Shown here: piece after piece, positions 1 to 8,976 of the stretch
How the letters are laid out: each line of letters starts with the position of its first letter
How positions within the stretch are numbered: position 1 is the first letter of the stretch
DNA from: DATBVX01 sp963705495
GTDB taxonomy: Bacteria > Pseudomonadota > Gammaproteobacteria > Steroidobacterales > Steroidobacteraceae
Length of the DNA stretch: 64,000 bases
Assembly (NCBI GenBank): GCA_963705495.1
Contig: CAVPJQ010000007.1
Span: forward strand, 129,735-193,734
Direction: 5' to 3'
Position numbers and translations under genes: made by a program
Notes under the pieces: generated by a model
What the model was told of the DNA's origin: nothing
Seen by the model: only the letters and a program-made list of their open reading frames with translations
Database searches by the model: none

Positions 1-2
1 GC

Positions 3-1364
3 ACACTGCTTTCCGAGTCGAACGATCTGCCCTCCGGAGAATGGCACTTTCGCCGTGCGCTCGAAGTCGGGGGCGAGAGCGCCCCGTTCCTGACCAACCT
101 CGCGATCAACCTGATGAACCAGGGAAGACTCGAGGAAGCCGACGCGTATTTCGCGCGCGCTGATGCGCTGGCGCCCAGACAACTGCTGACGCTGGGGCAC
201 TGGTCGAAGTTGTACGAGCTGCGGGGCGACTTCGAGCGCGCACAGCGACTTCTCGAGCGTGCGGAAGCGGCCTCGTCCCCGGACGCGGTGAAGCTGCTGC
301 GTGCGAGCTATTTCTCGCGCCAGGGCCGCGCCACCGACGCCCTTGGAATCCTCGAGCGCGAACCGACGCTCAACGGCGACGCGCAGCTTGAACGCGGACG
401 CTTGTACGACCGCCTGGGTCGCTTCGAGGAAGCCTGGCGAGATTTTGTCGAAGGCAAGAAGAAACTTGCTGCCGAGGGTGGCGGGCTCATCTACAACACC
501 CAGGCGGTGGAGGCCTTTTTCGCGCGCTTGAAGACATTCTTCGTACGCGCCTCCGTCGCCTTGCTGCCGTCCACGCAGGAACGCAGCGGCACACCGCAGC
601 CAATCTTCATCGTCGGCTTCCCGCGCTCCGGCACGACCATGATCGAGCAGGTCCTGTCCAGTCATTCGAGCGTGCTTGCGGGTGGCGAGCTGTCGTTCAT
701 GGGAGATATCCGCCGGCTCGCCAATCTGTTGTTCCCGGGACCAGAGCCTTTTCCGGAGAATCTTGCGCGCAGCTTCACGGCGGACAATCGCTTTGCGGCC
801 ACCTTGTTTCGCGACTTCTATCTGGCGCGGGCGGAACAGTACGGCCTGCTGAAATCCGGCCAGGCGTTCTTCACCGACAAGATGCCCTTCAACGAGATCT
901 GGCTGCCGCTGCTGCGAATGAGCTTCCCGAATGCCCGCATCGTGCACGTAGTGCGGCATCCGCTCGATGTGTGCATCTCCGTGCTGGCCAACAACCTGAC
1001 TCACGGCTTCAACTGCGGCTACCGCATCGAGGACATCGCGCATCATTTGGCCGCGGTGTTCGACCTGGTCGAGCATTACCGGCGCGAGCTCGCGGTCGGA
1101 GACTACGTGCTGAAGTACGAATCGTTCGTCGCGAATCAGCGCGAGGAAACCAGCCGCCTGCTCGCGTATCTCGGTCTGCCGTTCGAGGAGCCCTGCGTGG
1201 ACTTTCACGAGAATCGGCGCCACGCACCGACACCGAGCTATGCACAGGTCACTGAGAAGCTGAATGACCGTTCGATCAATCGGCATCGACACTACGGACG
1301 CCATCTGCAGCCATTTCTGCCTGCGCTTCGCCGCATCATGACGGCGCACGGCTACGAGACCTGA
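3..1364 (+). CDS. TPR-containing sulfotransferase, 5' end outside the window
   Basis: The reading frame is open from the first bases of the window, so the gene starts upstream and only its C-terminal part is seen. The N-terminal portion is helical and TPR-like, with repeated short Ala/Leu/Glu-rich helices. From about nucleotide 601 a sulfotransferase domain follows, with the PAPS-binding loop IFIVGFPRSGTTMIEQ, and further on HVVRHPLDVCISV, typical of the 3'-phosphate binding site. Proteins of this fused family are cytoplasmic or membrane-associated and transfer sulfate from PAPS to an unknown acceptor, sometimes peptide tyrosines. The substrate cannot be told here. A Met codon at 114 lies inside the TPR region and is probably not the start. 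Confidence 0.85.
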   Translation, partial: TLLSESNDLPSGEWHFRRALEVGGESAPFLTNLAINLMNQGRLEEADAYFARADALAPRQLLTLGHWSKLYELRGDFERAQRLLERAEAASSPDAVKLLRASYFSRQGRATDALGILEREPTLNGDAQLERGRLYDRLGRFEEAWRDFVEGKKKLAAEGGGLIYNTQAVEAFFARLKTFFVRASVALLPSTQERSGTPQPIFIVGFPRSGTTMIEQVLSSHSSVLAGGELSFMGDIRRLANLLFPGPEPFPENLARSFTADNRFAATLFRDFYLARAEQYGLLKSGQAFFTDKMPFNEIWLPLLRMSFPNARIVHVVRHPLDVCISVLANNLTHGFNCGYRIEDIAHHLAAVFDLVEHYRRELAVGDYVLKYESFVANQREETSRLLAYLGLPFEEPCVDFHENRRHAPTPSYAQVTEKLNDRSINRHRHYGRHLQPFLPALRRIMTAHGYET

Positions 1365-1369
1365 GGCAC

Positions 1370-1435
1370 GGGCGCCAGTCTGGCGCCCGGATCCTGACTC
1401 GACGTGACCCTCCCTCCCTGTCGCCAGGGAGGGAG
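1370..1435. terminator. two hairpins between convergent genes
   Basis: Two perfect inverted repeats lie between the sulfotransferase and the receptor gene. The first, 1370-1388, has an 8-bp GC-only stem (GGGCGCCA/TGGCGCCC) and a 3-nt loop. The second, 1410-1435, has an 11-bp stem (CTCCCTCCCTG/CAGGGAGGGAG) and a 4-nt loop. Neither is followed by a long T run, so factor-independent termination would be weak, but the position suits bidirectional termination. Confidence 0.55.
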
Positions 1436-1450
1436 AATCGATCCGTCACT

Positions 1451-4183
1451 TCAGAACTTCACACGCACGCCGGCGTAGTAGGTCCGCCCGTTGTCGTAGA
1501 TGGCGCGCGGTTGGTTGCTGTCACTGGCGAACTGCTCGAGCTTCTCGTCGGTCAGGTTGATAGCGTCAAAGGTCAACGCGAGGCTGTCCATGATGTTGAC
1601 CATCAGGGAAGCGTCAAGCGAGGACAGGGCATCCTCGTTGAGCGGCGTGGTCCTGTCGAAGGTCACGAAGAACTGCGAACGGTACGTGTAGGCCAGGCGC
1701 GCACTGAGGCGCTGGTTTTCGAAGTAGCCCGTCAGGTTGAACGTGTCCTTGGAGGCGCCGGGCAGCGGATCGCCGTTGTCCGCTTCGGCATCGGTGAACG
1801 TGTAGTTCCCCTGTATGCCAAATCCGCCCCAGATCGGCTGAGTCAGCTGCAGTTCGAACCCTTCCATGCGCCCGCCACCACCGTTGGTGCGCTGGTTGAT
1901 GAGGAACGGGCAGTTGAACACGTTCGGACTCACTGCCGTGCACGCCAGGTTCGGCGACGTCGCCGATTGCACATTGAAGAACTCCGTAACCGGTGAGTCC
2001 GTAATGAAGGACTTGATGTCCTTGTAGAACAAGGCCGCGCCGAAGATCCTGCCGGCACCGGGGTACCACTCGACCGACAGGTCCGCCTGATTCGCTCGGA
2101 ATGGATCGAGGTCTGGATTACCGGCCGTACCGCTCAGCGCGCCGGGATTGAGGCTCGTGCGCGGCGCGATGTCGTTGTAGTCCGGCCGTGTCATCACGCG
2201 CCCGAGGGAGAAGCGCATGAGGATGTCGTCAGTCATGCTATAGGCCAGGTTCAGGCTTGGCAGGTAGTCGGTGTAGTTGCGATCGACCGTGATCGGAATG
2301 TAATTGCCGAACGGATTGGGAATGGCGGCCGGATCGTTGGTGATCAGATTGCCCTTCGAGGTCTGATCCGTCTGCACGATGCGCACGCCGACATTGCCGC
2401 GCCACCCGCCGCTCTCGAACTCGCCCATGACGTAACCGCCGTAGGTCTTCTCCTTCACGGAGAAGTTCTGCTGCGGGTAGTAGATGCGCCCGGAGCCTGC
2501 AGCCGTGGAGATGTCCAGCTGATCGAACAGGATGCTCTCGACCGCGCTGCGGTTCACCTGCCAGTACTGAGCCAGCGTGCCCGCGCCCTTGATGTTCTCG
2601 AGGAAGTCGCCAGGTGTCAGGTTGCCGGCAAAGTTCGATGCCGCGCACGGTACCGGCTGGCATGCGGACGCGATCGGGTTCATCGGATTGAGGAACGGAT
2701 TGAAGAAGCCGCCGTACGTCGTCGCGTTGAAAATCAGCTCGCGGTTGTGATCGGTGTACTTGGCGCCGAACTTCAGTCCCTTGAACACGTTGCCATCGAA
2801 AAGGCGCTCCGCATCCACATACGCGTACGTTTCATCGTCGTTGTTCAGGATCTGATGCAGCGAGCCGAAGATGAACTGCAGATCGTCAGGCGCGGTCGGA
2901 TCAACTGCAACGCCGTTGCCGTTGGCCACGTAGGTCACGGATGGCGCCCGGCCTCGCAGGTCGTAGTCGAATACCGCAGGAGCGCCGAACTCGACGAACG
3001 GCTGGCTATCGGTGTTGCCTTCGGCGTCGGTGTAGCCGACGCGGAAATTGAGCTTCCAGTTATCGGTCGGATTGAAGTTGGTCAGCAGGTCGATGTTGCG
3101 CGACTCGGAATGCGCGAAACGATCGATGGCGTCGTACACGATGCCAAAGTCCTGCGTTCCGTTGTTCAACGAGGCGATCCGGCCCGCCACTGCAGTGCCA
3201 TCGACGACCGTAGTGTTCGTGAGCGTGCCGCCGTTGCCAATCGCGCGCTGGCCCCAGGCTATGAAGTTTTCGTTGATGTTGTCGGCATCGAACTTCGAAT
3301 ACAGCCCAGTCAGATTGAACTCCAGGCTGTCGCTCGGTCGGAACTGGAAGGCGAAGTTACCGCCCGTGCGCTTGCGCTCCTGCTGAAAGAGCGCCGACCC
3401 GATCAGCGTAGGTGCCAACACGTTGTTGACGGCGGCAGTTGGATCGATGTCGACCGTCATGTAGCCGAAGGTCTCGACGCCATCACGACGGATATTGCGA
3501 TCCTGGTACACGCCAGCGAGCAGGAACCCGACGGTCTCGGAGCTGTTCTTCCAGCTGAACAGCGCTCCCGCATTCGGATCGGTTTCGCCGGCGAGATCCG
3601 TGTATGCCGCTTCGATTCGTCCGTAGATCGTGAAGGGCTCGAGGTCCAGTGGGTTGCGTGTCTTGACGTCGACCGTGCCGCCGATGCCGCCTTCTTCGAG
3701 ATCCGCCTGCGAGGTCTTGTAGACGATCGTCTGCCCGATGATGTCGGCGGGCAGAAGCAGATAGTTGAAGCTGCGCGTCGTGTTGAGCTGGTCGAGGATG
3801 AACCAGTCGGCGGTCGACAACGAATGCCCGTTAAGCAGCGTCTTGGTGAGGCGGTAGTCGGTGCCGCGGATATTGATGCGCTCGCCCTCGCCAAATTCGC
3901 GATTGACGGTGACTCCGGGAACGCGCTGCAAAGCTTCGGCCAGGTTCTTGTCAGGGAACTTGCCGACGTCTTCAGCCGTCAGCACCTCGACTACGCCATC
4001 CGCATTGCGCTTGGTATCGATGGACTGCTGCAGGCTGTAGCGAATGCCCGTAACGACTACTTCTTCCGTGACGCCACCGACCGCTTGTGCGTGCGCGACG
4101 CCCGCGCTGCCGAGTCCGGCGACGACGGCGGATCCGTAGAGGATCTGCCTGATGTCTCTGGAGATCGATCTGCTGGAACTCAT
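1451..4183 (-). CDS. TonB-dependent outer-membrane receptor of the amino-sugar locus
   Basis: The 910-residue protein has a signal peptide (about residues 1-32, ending GVAHAQA), a TonB box-like EEVVVTGIR near residue 40, a plug domain (LAEALQRVPGVTV, INIRGTDYRLT) and a long beta-barrel ending in VRVKF with terminal Phe, as in outer-membrane barrels. It should import a large or scarce ligand across the outer membrane using TonB energy. It lies 110 bp downstream of the kinase gene on the same strand. The surrounding genes suggest N-acetylglucosamine or chitooligosaccharides as ligand. The ligand is inferred from context only; the family also takes up other glycans. Confidence 0.9.
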   Translation of the reverse strand: MSSSRSISRDIRQILYGSAVVAGLGSAGVAHAQAVGGVTEEVVVTGIRYSLQQSIDTKRNADGVVEVLTAEDVGKFPDKNLAEALQRVPGVTVNREFGEGERINIRGTDYRLTKTLLNGHSLSTADWFILDQLNTTRSFNYLLLPADIIGQTIVYKTSQADLEEGGIGGTVDVKTRNPLDLEPFTIYGRIEAAYTDLAGETDPNAGALFSWKNSSETVGFLLAGVYQDRNIRRDGVETFGYMTVDIDPTAAVNNVLAPTLIGSALFQQERKRTGGNFAFQFRPSDSLEFNLTGLYSKFDADNINENFIAWGQRAIGNGGTLTNTTVVDGTAVAGRIASLNNGTQDFGIVYDAIDRFAHSESRNIDLLTNFNPTDNWKLNFRVGYTDAEGNTDSQPFVEFGAPAVFDYDLRGRAPSVTYVANGNGVAVDPTAPDDLQFIFGSLHQILNNDDETYAYVDAERLFDGNVFKGLKFGAKYTDHNRELIFNATTYGGFFNPFLNPMNPIASACQPVPCAASNFAGNLTPGDFLENIKGAGTLAQYWQVNRSAVESILFDQLDISTAAGSGRIYYPQQNFSVKEKTYGGYVMGEFESGGWRGNVGVRIVQTDQTSKGNLITNDPAAIPNPFGNYIPITVDRNYTDYLPSLNLAYSMTDDILMRFSLGRVMTRPDYNDIAPRTSLNPGALSGTAGNPDLDPFRANQADLSVEWYPGAGRIFGAALFYKDIKSFITDSPVTEFFNVQSATSPNLACTAVSPNVFNCPFLINQRTNGGGGRMEGFELQLTQPIWGGFGIQGNYTFTDAEADNGDPLPGASKDTFNLTGYFENQRLSARLAYTYRSQFFVTFDRTTPLNEDALSSLDASLMVNIMDSLALTFDAINLTDEKLEQFASDSNQPRAIYDNGRTYYAGVRVKF

Positions 4184-4293
4184 ACATGCCCCCTGTTCAT
4201 TGGTTTACCAGTAGCCATTCCGGCCGGCGGGCACCGCTGCCCCGACCGCTCTGTGTGCTTTCAGCTCGCCCGCAGTAATTCCCATTGCCGTGC

Positions 4294-5304
4294 TCACTCT
4301 CCCGGATGGGTGTCGACAAACCAGCTCGCCGCACCGAGCACGCCGAGTTGGCCGTGCTCGATGAGGTGCACCGGAATCTGTTCCAGGAGGCTGCGCATCG
4401 GGCTGGTCCCGACAAAGCGCTCCATGAAGGTGCTCTGGAGCAGATAGCTCTTGATGCGGGGCAGGACGCCGCCGGCGAGAAACACCCCGCCATGCGCGCC
4501 GTACAAGAGAGTCAGCAGTCCTGCAACGCTGCCCATCGCCCCACAGAACACATCGAGTGCCTGCCTGGCCATGGGCTCGCCATCGTCGAGTGCCGCGGAC
4601 GTGATCTCCGCCGGCGTTCGGTACAGCGTTCGCTCCGAGTTCACGACGCCGAGCGCCGTGTGCAAATTGACGAGCCCCGGACCGGAGACGATGTTCTCGT
4701 TCGACACATGCGGCATGCGCGAGCGCAGGACCTTGAGGATTTCAATCTCAAGATCGGTCGTGGGCGCGAACGCCACCTGCCCGGCTTCGGTGCTGAGCAC
4801 CATCGGATGGTCTTCGCGAGGAACAAGCACGGCGGCGCCGAGACCGGTCCCTGGTCCCATCACCAGCGTCGGTCCCGCTCCGCGCTTGGTGCCGGCACCG
4901 CTCAGCAGGGTCGTATCGCTGGATGAGAGAAACTGCGTGCCGTAGGCAATCGCTGCGAAATCGTTGATGAGAGTCAGATCGTGAAATCCAAAACGCTCGC
5001 GCAGTTCCTTGAGCGAGACCGGCCAGGGAAGATTCGATTGCAGCATCGTGTCGCCGACCGGAAAGCCCGCGCTCGCGATGGTTGCGCAACGGACGCCGGC
5101 GCCGTCTGCACCGGAAAGAAAATCGCTGAATATCGCGCTGAGACTGGGATAGTCCGCGCAGGCGTACTGCTGGAAGCGGCTCACCGTGGGGCGTCGCGCA
5201 GCGCGCTCACCCGGCTCCACCAACGCAAGACGCGCGTAGGTGCCGCCGATATCGGTCGCCAGAATCGATGCGACTTTTCCCGCCAAGGTGCTCGCCCCAA
5301 ACAC
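4294..5304 (-). CDS. glk: glucokinase-family sugar kinase
   Basis: The 336-residue protein is a Glk-family (non-ROK) hexokinase. It shows the phosphate-1 motif DIGGTYARLAL near residue 18, the sugar-site motif LINDFAAIAYG, the GPGTGLGAA loop, and EAGQVAFAP where Glk has EGGHVDFAP. It phosphorylates glucose at C6 in the cytoplasm. In this locus it may act as the N-acetylglucosamine kinase, since no other kinase is present between the transporter and NagA. It is divergent from the transporter gene across a 300-bp region with a LacI-type palindrome and is probably cotranscribed with the TonB receptor. The family call is firm; the physiological sugar is inferred. Confidence 0.85.
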   Translation of the reverse strand: MFGASTLAGKVASILATDIGGTYARLALVEPGERAARRPTVSRFQQYACADYPSLSAIFSDFLSGADGAGVRCATIASAGFPVGDTMLQSNLPWPVSLKELRERFGFHDLTLINDFAAIAYGTQFLSSSDTTLLSGAGTKRGAGPTLVMGPGTGLGAAVLVPREDHPMVLSTEAGQVAFAPTTDLEIEILKVLRSRMPHVSNENIVSGPGLVNLHTALGVVNSERTLYRTPAEITSAALDDGEPMARQALDVFCGAMGSVAGLLTLLYGAHGGVFLAGGVLPRIKSYLLQSTFMERFVGTSPMRSLLEQIPVHLIEHGQLGVLGAASWFVDTHPGE

Positions 5305-5352
5305 GAATCGAGACCCGTGAGATCGAACCGTGGCGCCGACCGTATGCCAATT

Positions 5353-5368
5353 TTGACATCGATGTCAA
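5353..5368. promoter_or_regulatory. perfect 16-bp palindrome, probable LacI-family operator
   Basis: The sequence TTGACATCGATGTCAA is its own reverse complement and has the central CG typical of LacI-family operators. It sits in the divergent region between the kinase and transporter genes, 49 bp upstream of the kinase start. The LacI-type regulator encoded at 7021-8064 is the natural candidate to bind it. No long gene lies in the rest of 5305-5605. Confidence 0.6.
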
Positions 5369-5528
5369 GCTGTCGTAGTTTCGTGTGCCTGTCGCAACGG
5401 GCGGAAACTCTGGACTCGAAACAGCTATTTTTAAGCCTCTAGGAGGCTATTCTGCTTAGCGGCCGGTTGTTGCTCTGCGATCACGATCAGGCGAGCAGGG
5501 CGATGCAGACGGGTGATCCTGAACAGAA

Positions 5529-5544
5529 TTGACAACGTTGACAG
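5529..5544. promoter_or_regulatory. imperfect second copy of the LacI-type site
   Basis: TTGACAACGTTGACAG resembles the 5353-5368 palindrome (same TTGACA half and central CG) and lies 61 bp upstream of the transporter start. The right half is degenerate. A second site on the transporter side would suit repression of both divergent units, but this is a weaker match. Confidence 0.35.
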
Positions 5545-5605
5545 CTCATCGGCCCTGAGCCCTGAACTACTGCAAAATCAACAGCAAACAGGGAGTATTG
5601 AAGCC

Positions 5606-6937
5606 ATGTCGAACGCTCCAGCCTCGCAACCGCCAGACCGCGCCTACGTTGCTTCAATCGTCACGATTGGCGTGCTCTTTTTCGTGTTCGGGTTCGTCAC
5701 CTGGATCAACGGGCCGCTCATCACTTTCGTCAAACTCGCCTTCGATCTCGACACGGACGCCAAAGCGTTCCTCGTCACGACCGCCTTCTACATGGCCTAC
5801 TTTTTTCTGGCACTGCCCTCTTCGTGGATCCTCGAGCGCACTGGCATGAAAAAAGGCATGGCGCTGGGGCTCCTCGTGATGGCAGTCGGCAGCTACGTGT
5901 TCGGCACCTATGCCACCGAGCGCCACTACCCGCTCGCGCTCACGGGCCTCTTCATCATCGGCTCGGGCCTCGCACTGCTGCAGACCGCATCGAATCCCTA
6001 CATCAGCATTCTCGGACCGATCGAAAGCGCCGCGCGTCGCATCAGCATCATGGGGATCTGCAACAAAGTGGCGGGCATCTTGAGTCCGCTCGTACTCGGC
6101 GCGCTGGTCCTTAAGGGCATTGGTCAGCTTGAAGCAAGGGTGAGCGCAGCGGCGAGTCCGGAATTGAAGGACGCAATCCTCAACGAGTTCGCGGCCAAGG
6201 TGTACACACCCTATCTCGTGCTCGCGAGCCTGCTGGTGCTGCTCGCGATCTGGATCGTGCGCTCGCCTCTGCCGGAAATACGCGCTGCTGAAGCGAACGC
6301 CCAGGGAGCGCAGGGCGGCGGCGAATCGAGGACCAGCCTGTTTCAGTTTCCGCACCTGTGGCTGGGCGCGCTGTGCATCTTCGTATACGTCGGCGTCGAA
6401 GTGCTGGCCGGGGACGCGATCGGTACCTATGGCAAGGGATTTCACATCCCCACCGATCAGACGAAGTACTTCACGGCACTCACGCTCACCGCGATGCTCT
6501 TTGGCTATGTCGCGGGCGTGATCGCAATTCCGCGCTACATCTCGCAGCAGCAGGCGCTCAGCATCTCGGCAGTTCTTGGCGTGTTGTTCGCGGTGGCCGC
6601 CTTCCTCACATCCGGATACGTGTCAGTGGGCTTCGTTGCGGCGCTCGGGCTGGCCAATGCGCTGATGTGGCCCGCGATTTTCCCGCTCTCGATCCGCAGT
6701 CTCGGCCGGTTCACCGAAAGAGGCTCGGCGATCCTGATCATGGGCATCGCGGGTGGCGCGATCCTCCCCAGTCTTTTTGCGCACCTCAAGGACCACTTCA
6801 ACTTTCAGGCCGTGTTCCTGGCCATCACGGTGCCCTGCTATCTCTACATTCTGTACTTCGGGCTCAAGGGTCACCGCGCGGGACTCGGTGCAGCCGCCTC
6901 GAAGAACACTGCCGCCTTCCAGCAAGCCGAAACCTGA
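5606..6937 (+). CDS. nagP: MFS sugar transporter, NagP/FucP type
   Basis: The 443-residue protein has about 12 hydrophobic segments and belongs to the FucP/GlcP branch of the major facilitator superfamily. Family-like stretches include FVFGFVTWINGPLI in helix 1 and LLQTASNPYISILGP in helix 4. It would import a monosaccharide across the inner membrane by proton symport. Beside NagA, a SIS deaminase and a kinase, N-acetylglucosamine is the likely substrate. The start at 5606 is chosen because a GGGAG ribosome site lies about 10 bp upstream and the protein then begins like the family; an in-frame Met at 5513 would add 31 unrelated residues. Confidence 0.8.
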   Translation: MSNAPASQPPDRAYVASIVTIGVLFFVFGFVTWINGPLITFVKLAFDLDTDAKAFLVTTAFYMAYFFLALPSSWILERTGMKKGMALGLLVMAVGSYVFGTYATERHYPLALTGLFIIGSGLALLQTASNPYISILGPIESAARRISIMGICNKVAGILSPLVLGALVLKGIGQLEARVSAAASPELKDAILNEFAAKVYTPYLVLASLLVLLAIWIVRSPLPEIRAAEANAQGAQGGGESRTSLFQFPHLWLGALCIFVYVGVEVLAGDAIGTYGKGFHIPTDQTKYFTALTLTAMLFGYVAGVIAIPRYISQQQALSISAVLGVLFAVAAFLTSGYVSVGFVAALGLANALMWPAIFPLSIRSLGRFTERGSAILIMGIAGGAILPSLFAHLKDHFNFQAVFLAITVPCYLYILYFGLKGHRAGLGAAASKNTAAFQQAET

Positions 6938-7020
6938 GCCGGAAAGCGCGGTAATGGGCCGAAGTCCACCCCGGCTGTGATAAAACGTAGCGCACGAGCT
7001 CGTTGAGAAGGGTATTGAGG

Positions 7021-8064
7021 GTGCGCAAAGCGACGATCACGGACGTTGCCAAGCGATCGAAGGTCTCACCGAAGACCGTCTCCCGGGTCATCAACAACGA
7101 ACCATCGGTGCGCGAGCGCACGCGCAACCGCGTGCTCGAGGTGATCTCCGAGCTCAAGTATCACCCCGACATCTCCGCCCGCAATCTGCGCAGTGCCAAG
7201 GCCTACGCGATCGGCCTCGCCTACGACAACCCGAACCCGTACTACGTGATCAGCGTGCAAAGCGGCGTTCTGGCGGCGTGCCGCACCACGGGCTTCGGAC
7301 TGCAGATCCATCCCTGCAATGCGGCCTCGCCGCAGATCGCGGAGGAGCTGCTCGATCTCGCACGGCGTTCGCGGCTCGCGGGATTGATCCTCGCGCCACC
7401 AATGTCGGAGCGCCCGGAGCTGTTCCACTACCTGAGCGCCAACGGCGTGCATTTCGTGCGCATCATTTCTGCCGCCGAAGATCCCAAGGACGGTTTCCCG
7501 TGCGTGTATGTCGACGATCGCGACGCCGCGTACGCAATCACCGAGCATCTCATCCAACTGGGTCACGAGCGCATCGGGTTCCTGTGGGGCGGCACGGCAC
7601 ATCTGTCGAGCTTCGAGCGCTATAAGGGGTACCGGCTCGCGCTGGAGCGCTACGGGATCACGCCTGACGAATCGCTCGAGCTCCCGGGCGACTATTCGTT
7701 CGATGATGGCTTTCGAGGCACGCGCAAGCTCCTGTCGTTGCCCCGGCGACCGACGGCGATTTTTGGCTCCAACGATGAAATCGCCGCCGGCGCACTGGTG
7801 GCGGCGCGCTCCATGGGGCTCGACGTTCCGAACCAGCTATCGATAGCCGGCTTCGAGGACAGCCCGTTCTCCCGCCAATCCTGGCCGGCGCTGACGACCG
7901 CACGCCAGGCGACCGAAGAGATTGCGCGGACCGCGACGCTGTTGTTGATCTCGGAGTTGCGCCCCAATGCACTCGGCTCACACAACTTCACCGGGCGCAG
8001 TCAGGGGTTCAGTCCCGAGCTCGTGGTTCGCGGCTCCACGGCCCGCGCGCCTGCCTCAAGCTGA
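7021..8064 (+). CDS. LacI-family transcriptional regulator (NagR-like)
   Basis: The protein has an N-terminal LacI helix-turn-helix (ATITDVAKRSKVSPKTVSRV) and hinge helix, followed by a periplasmic-binding-protein-like effector domain ending ELVVRGST. Such regulators bind palindromes with a central CG and are released by a sugar or sugar phosphate. It lies just after the transporter gene and is the obvious candidate for the palindrome at 5353-5368. No ATG precedes the HTH; the GTG at 7021 gives the standard family N-terminus, with an AGAAGG about 11 bp upstream. TTG codons at 7003 and 7015 are alternatives. Confidence 0.85.
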   Translation: MRKATITDVAKRSKVSPKTVSRVINNEPSVRERTRNRVLEVISELKYHPDISARNLRSAKAYAIGLAYDNPNPYYVISVQSGVLAACRTTGFGLQIHPCNAASPQIAEELLDLARRSRLAGLILAPPMSERPELFHYLSANGVHFVRIISAAEDPKDGFPCVYVDDRDAAYAITEHLIQLGHERIGFLWGGTAHLSSFERYKGYRLALERYGITPDESLELPGDYSFDDGFRGTRKLLSLPRRPTAIFGSNDEIAAGALVAARSMGLDVPNQLSIAGFEDSPFSRQSWPALTTARQATEEIARTATLLLISELRPNALGSHNFTGRSQGFSPELVVRGSTARAPASS

Positions 8065-8076
8065 TAGATCCACTTA

Positions 8077-8176
8077 GATACCACTGTGTATGAGTCCGGC
8101 TAGCTCCTGGCTGGATTTGGCCGTACTTCTCATATTCTTAAGTCCACCTTGGCATTACTGGTATCTTACTGGTATC
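8077..8176. promoter_or_regulatory. repeated GntR-type half-sites upstream of the GntR-SIS-NagA genes
   Basis: ACTGGTATC occurs twice in direct orientation with an 11-bp period (8157-8165 and 8168-8176), and GATACCACT, close to its reverse complement, lies at 8077-8085. The core TGGTAT/ATACCA resembles DasR/NagR-type GntR operators, which contain TGGT...ACCA halves. The sites end 33 bp before the GntR start, so autoregulation is likely. Confidence 0.5.
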
Positions 8177-8209
8177 ATCCGTCCGCCTCCCGATCGGAAC
8201 TGTCTACCG

Positions 8210-8960
8210 ATGGAACTCCTGCTCAACGATCTCAAGCGGCTCAATCGGCCGCGCAATCCGGACAGCACGCCGCTGTACGCACGCCTGCAGCGCGTGCTTC
8301 ACGATGCGATCGAAGCCGGATCGCTTGCAGCCCGGCGGCGCGCTGCCGAGCGAGCGTGAGCTGGCGAAGCTCGCCTCGCTGTCACGCGTCACGGTGCGCA
8401 AAGCCATCGCAGCACTGGTCTCCAGGGGCCTGCTCACCCAACGGCACGGCGCCGGCACCTTCGTGTCGGAGCGGATCGTCAAGTCGTTTTCGACGCTGAC
8501 GAGCTTTACCGACGATCTGCGCGCACGGGGCCTGAATCCACGCTCGCGGTTCCTCGAGCGCAGCGTCGGTGAGGTGACGCCGGATGAAGCGATGGCACTC
8601 GGCTTGTCGCCAGGCGCGCTCGTCGTCAGGCTCTACCGCCTGCGCTTCGCGGGCGAGGAGCCACTGGCGATCGAACGTAGCGCGGTCCCCCACTCCATTC
8701 TCGCCGACCCACACAGCGTGAAGTCCTCTCTCTACGAAGCGCTCGATCGGGTGGGTTGCCGCCCGAAGCGCGCCCTGCAGCGATTGCGGGCGATCACCTT
8801 CGATGCCGAGCAGAGCCGCCTGTTGTCCGTCCCACTAGGCACCGCCGGCCTGATGATCGAGCGGCGAGCGTTTCTCGACGATGGGCGTGCAGTCGAATAC
8901 ACACGCTCGCTCTATCGGGGCGATGCGTACGATTTCGTCGCCGAGCTGCATGGTGAATAG
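8210..8960 (+). pseudogene. GntR/UTRA-family regulator, split by a one-base frameshift
   Basis: The first frame begins at ATG 8210 (MELLLNDLKRLNRP, then PLYARLQRVLHDAIEAGS). At about 8324 the homology moves to the next frame, which continues LQPGGALPSERELAKLASLS and the rest of the winged helix, then a UTRA effector domain to 8960. Removing one base near 8324 restores a 249-residue GntR regulator of the HutC/NagR (DasR) type. These sense amino-sugar phosphates such as GlcN6P or GlcNAc6P. It heads a tight run with the SIS deaminase (16-bp gap), NagA and the lactonase. It may be intact in the organism if the extra base is an error. Confidence 0.7.
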
Positions 8961-8976
8961 GGGAGCGCTCGAAATC

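Noticed and set aside
1370..1435. CRISPR or phage repeat
   Set aside because: Only two unrelated hairpins between convergent genes; no repeat-spacer pattern occurs anywhere in the window.
2747..4447. A 566-residue open frame on the plus strand
   Set aside because: It is antisense to the TonB receptor gene and crosses into the kinase gene; no domain or ribosome site.
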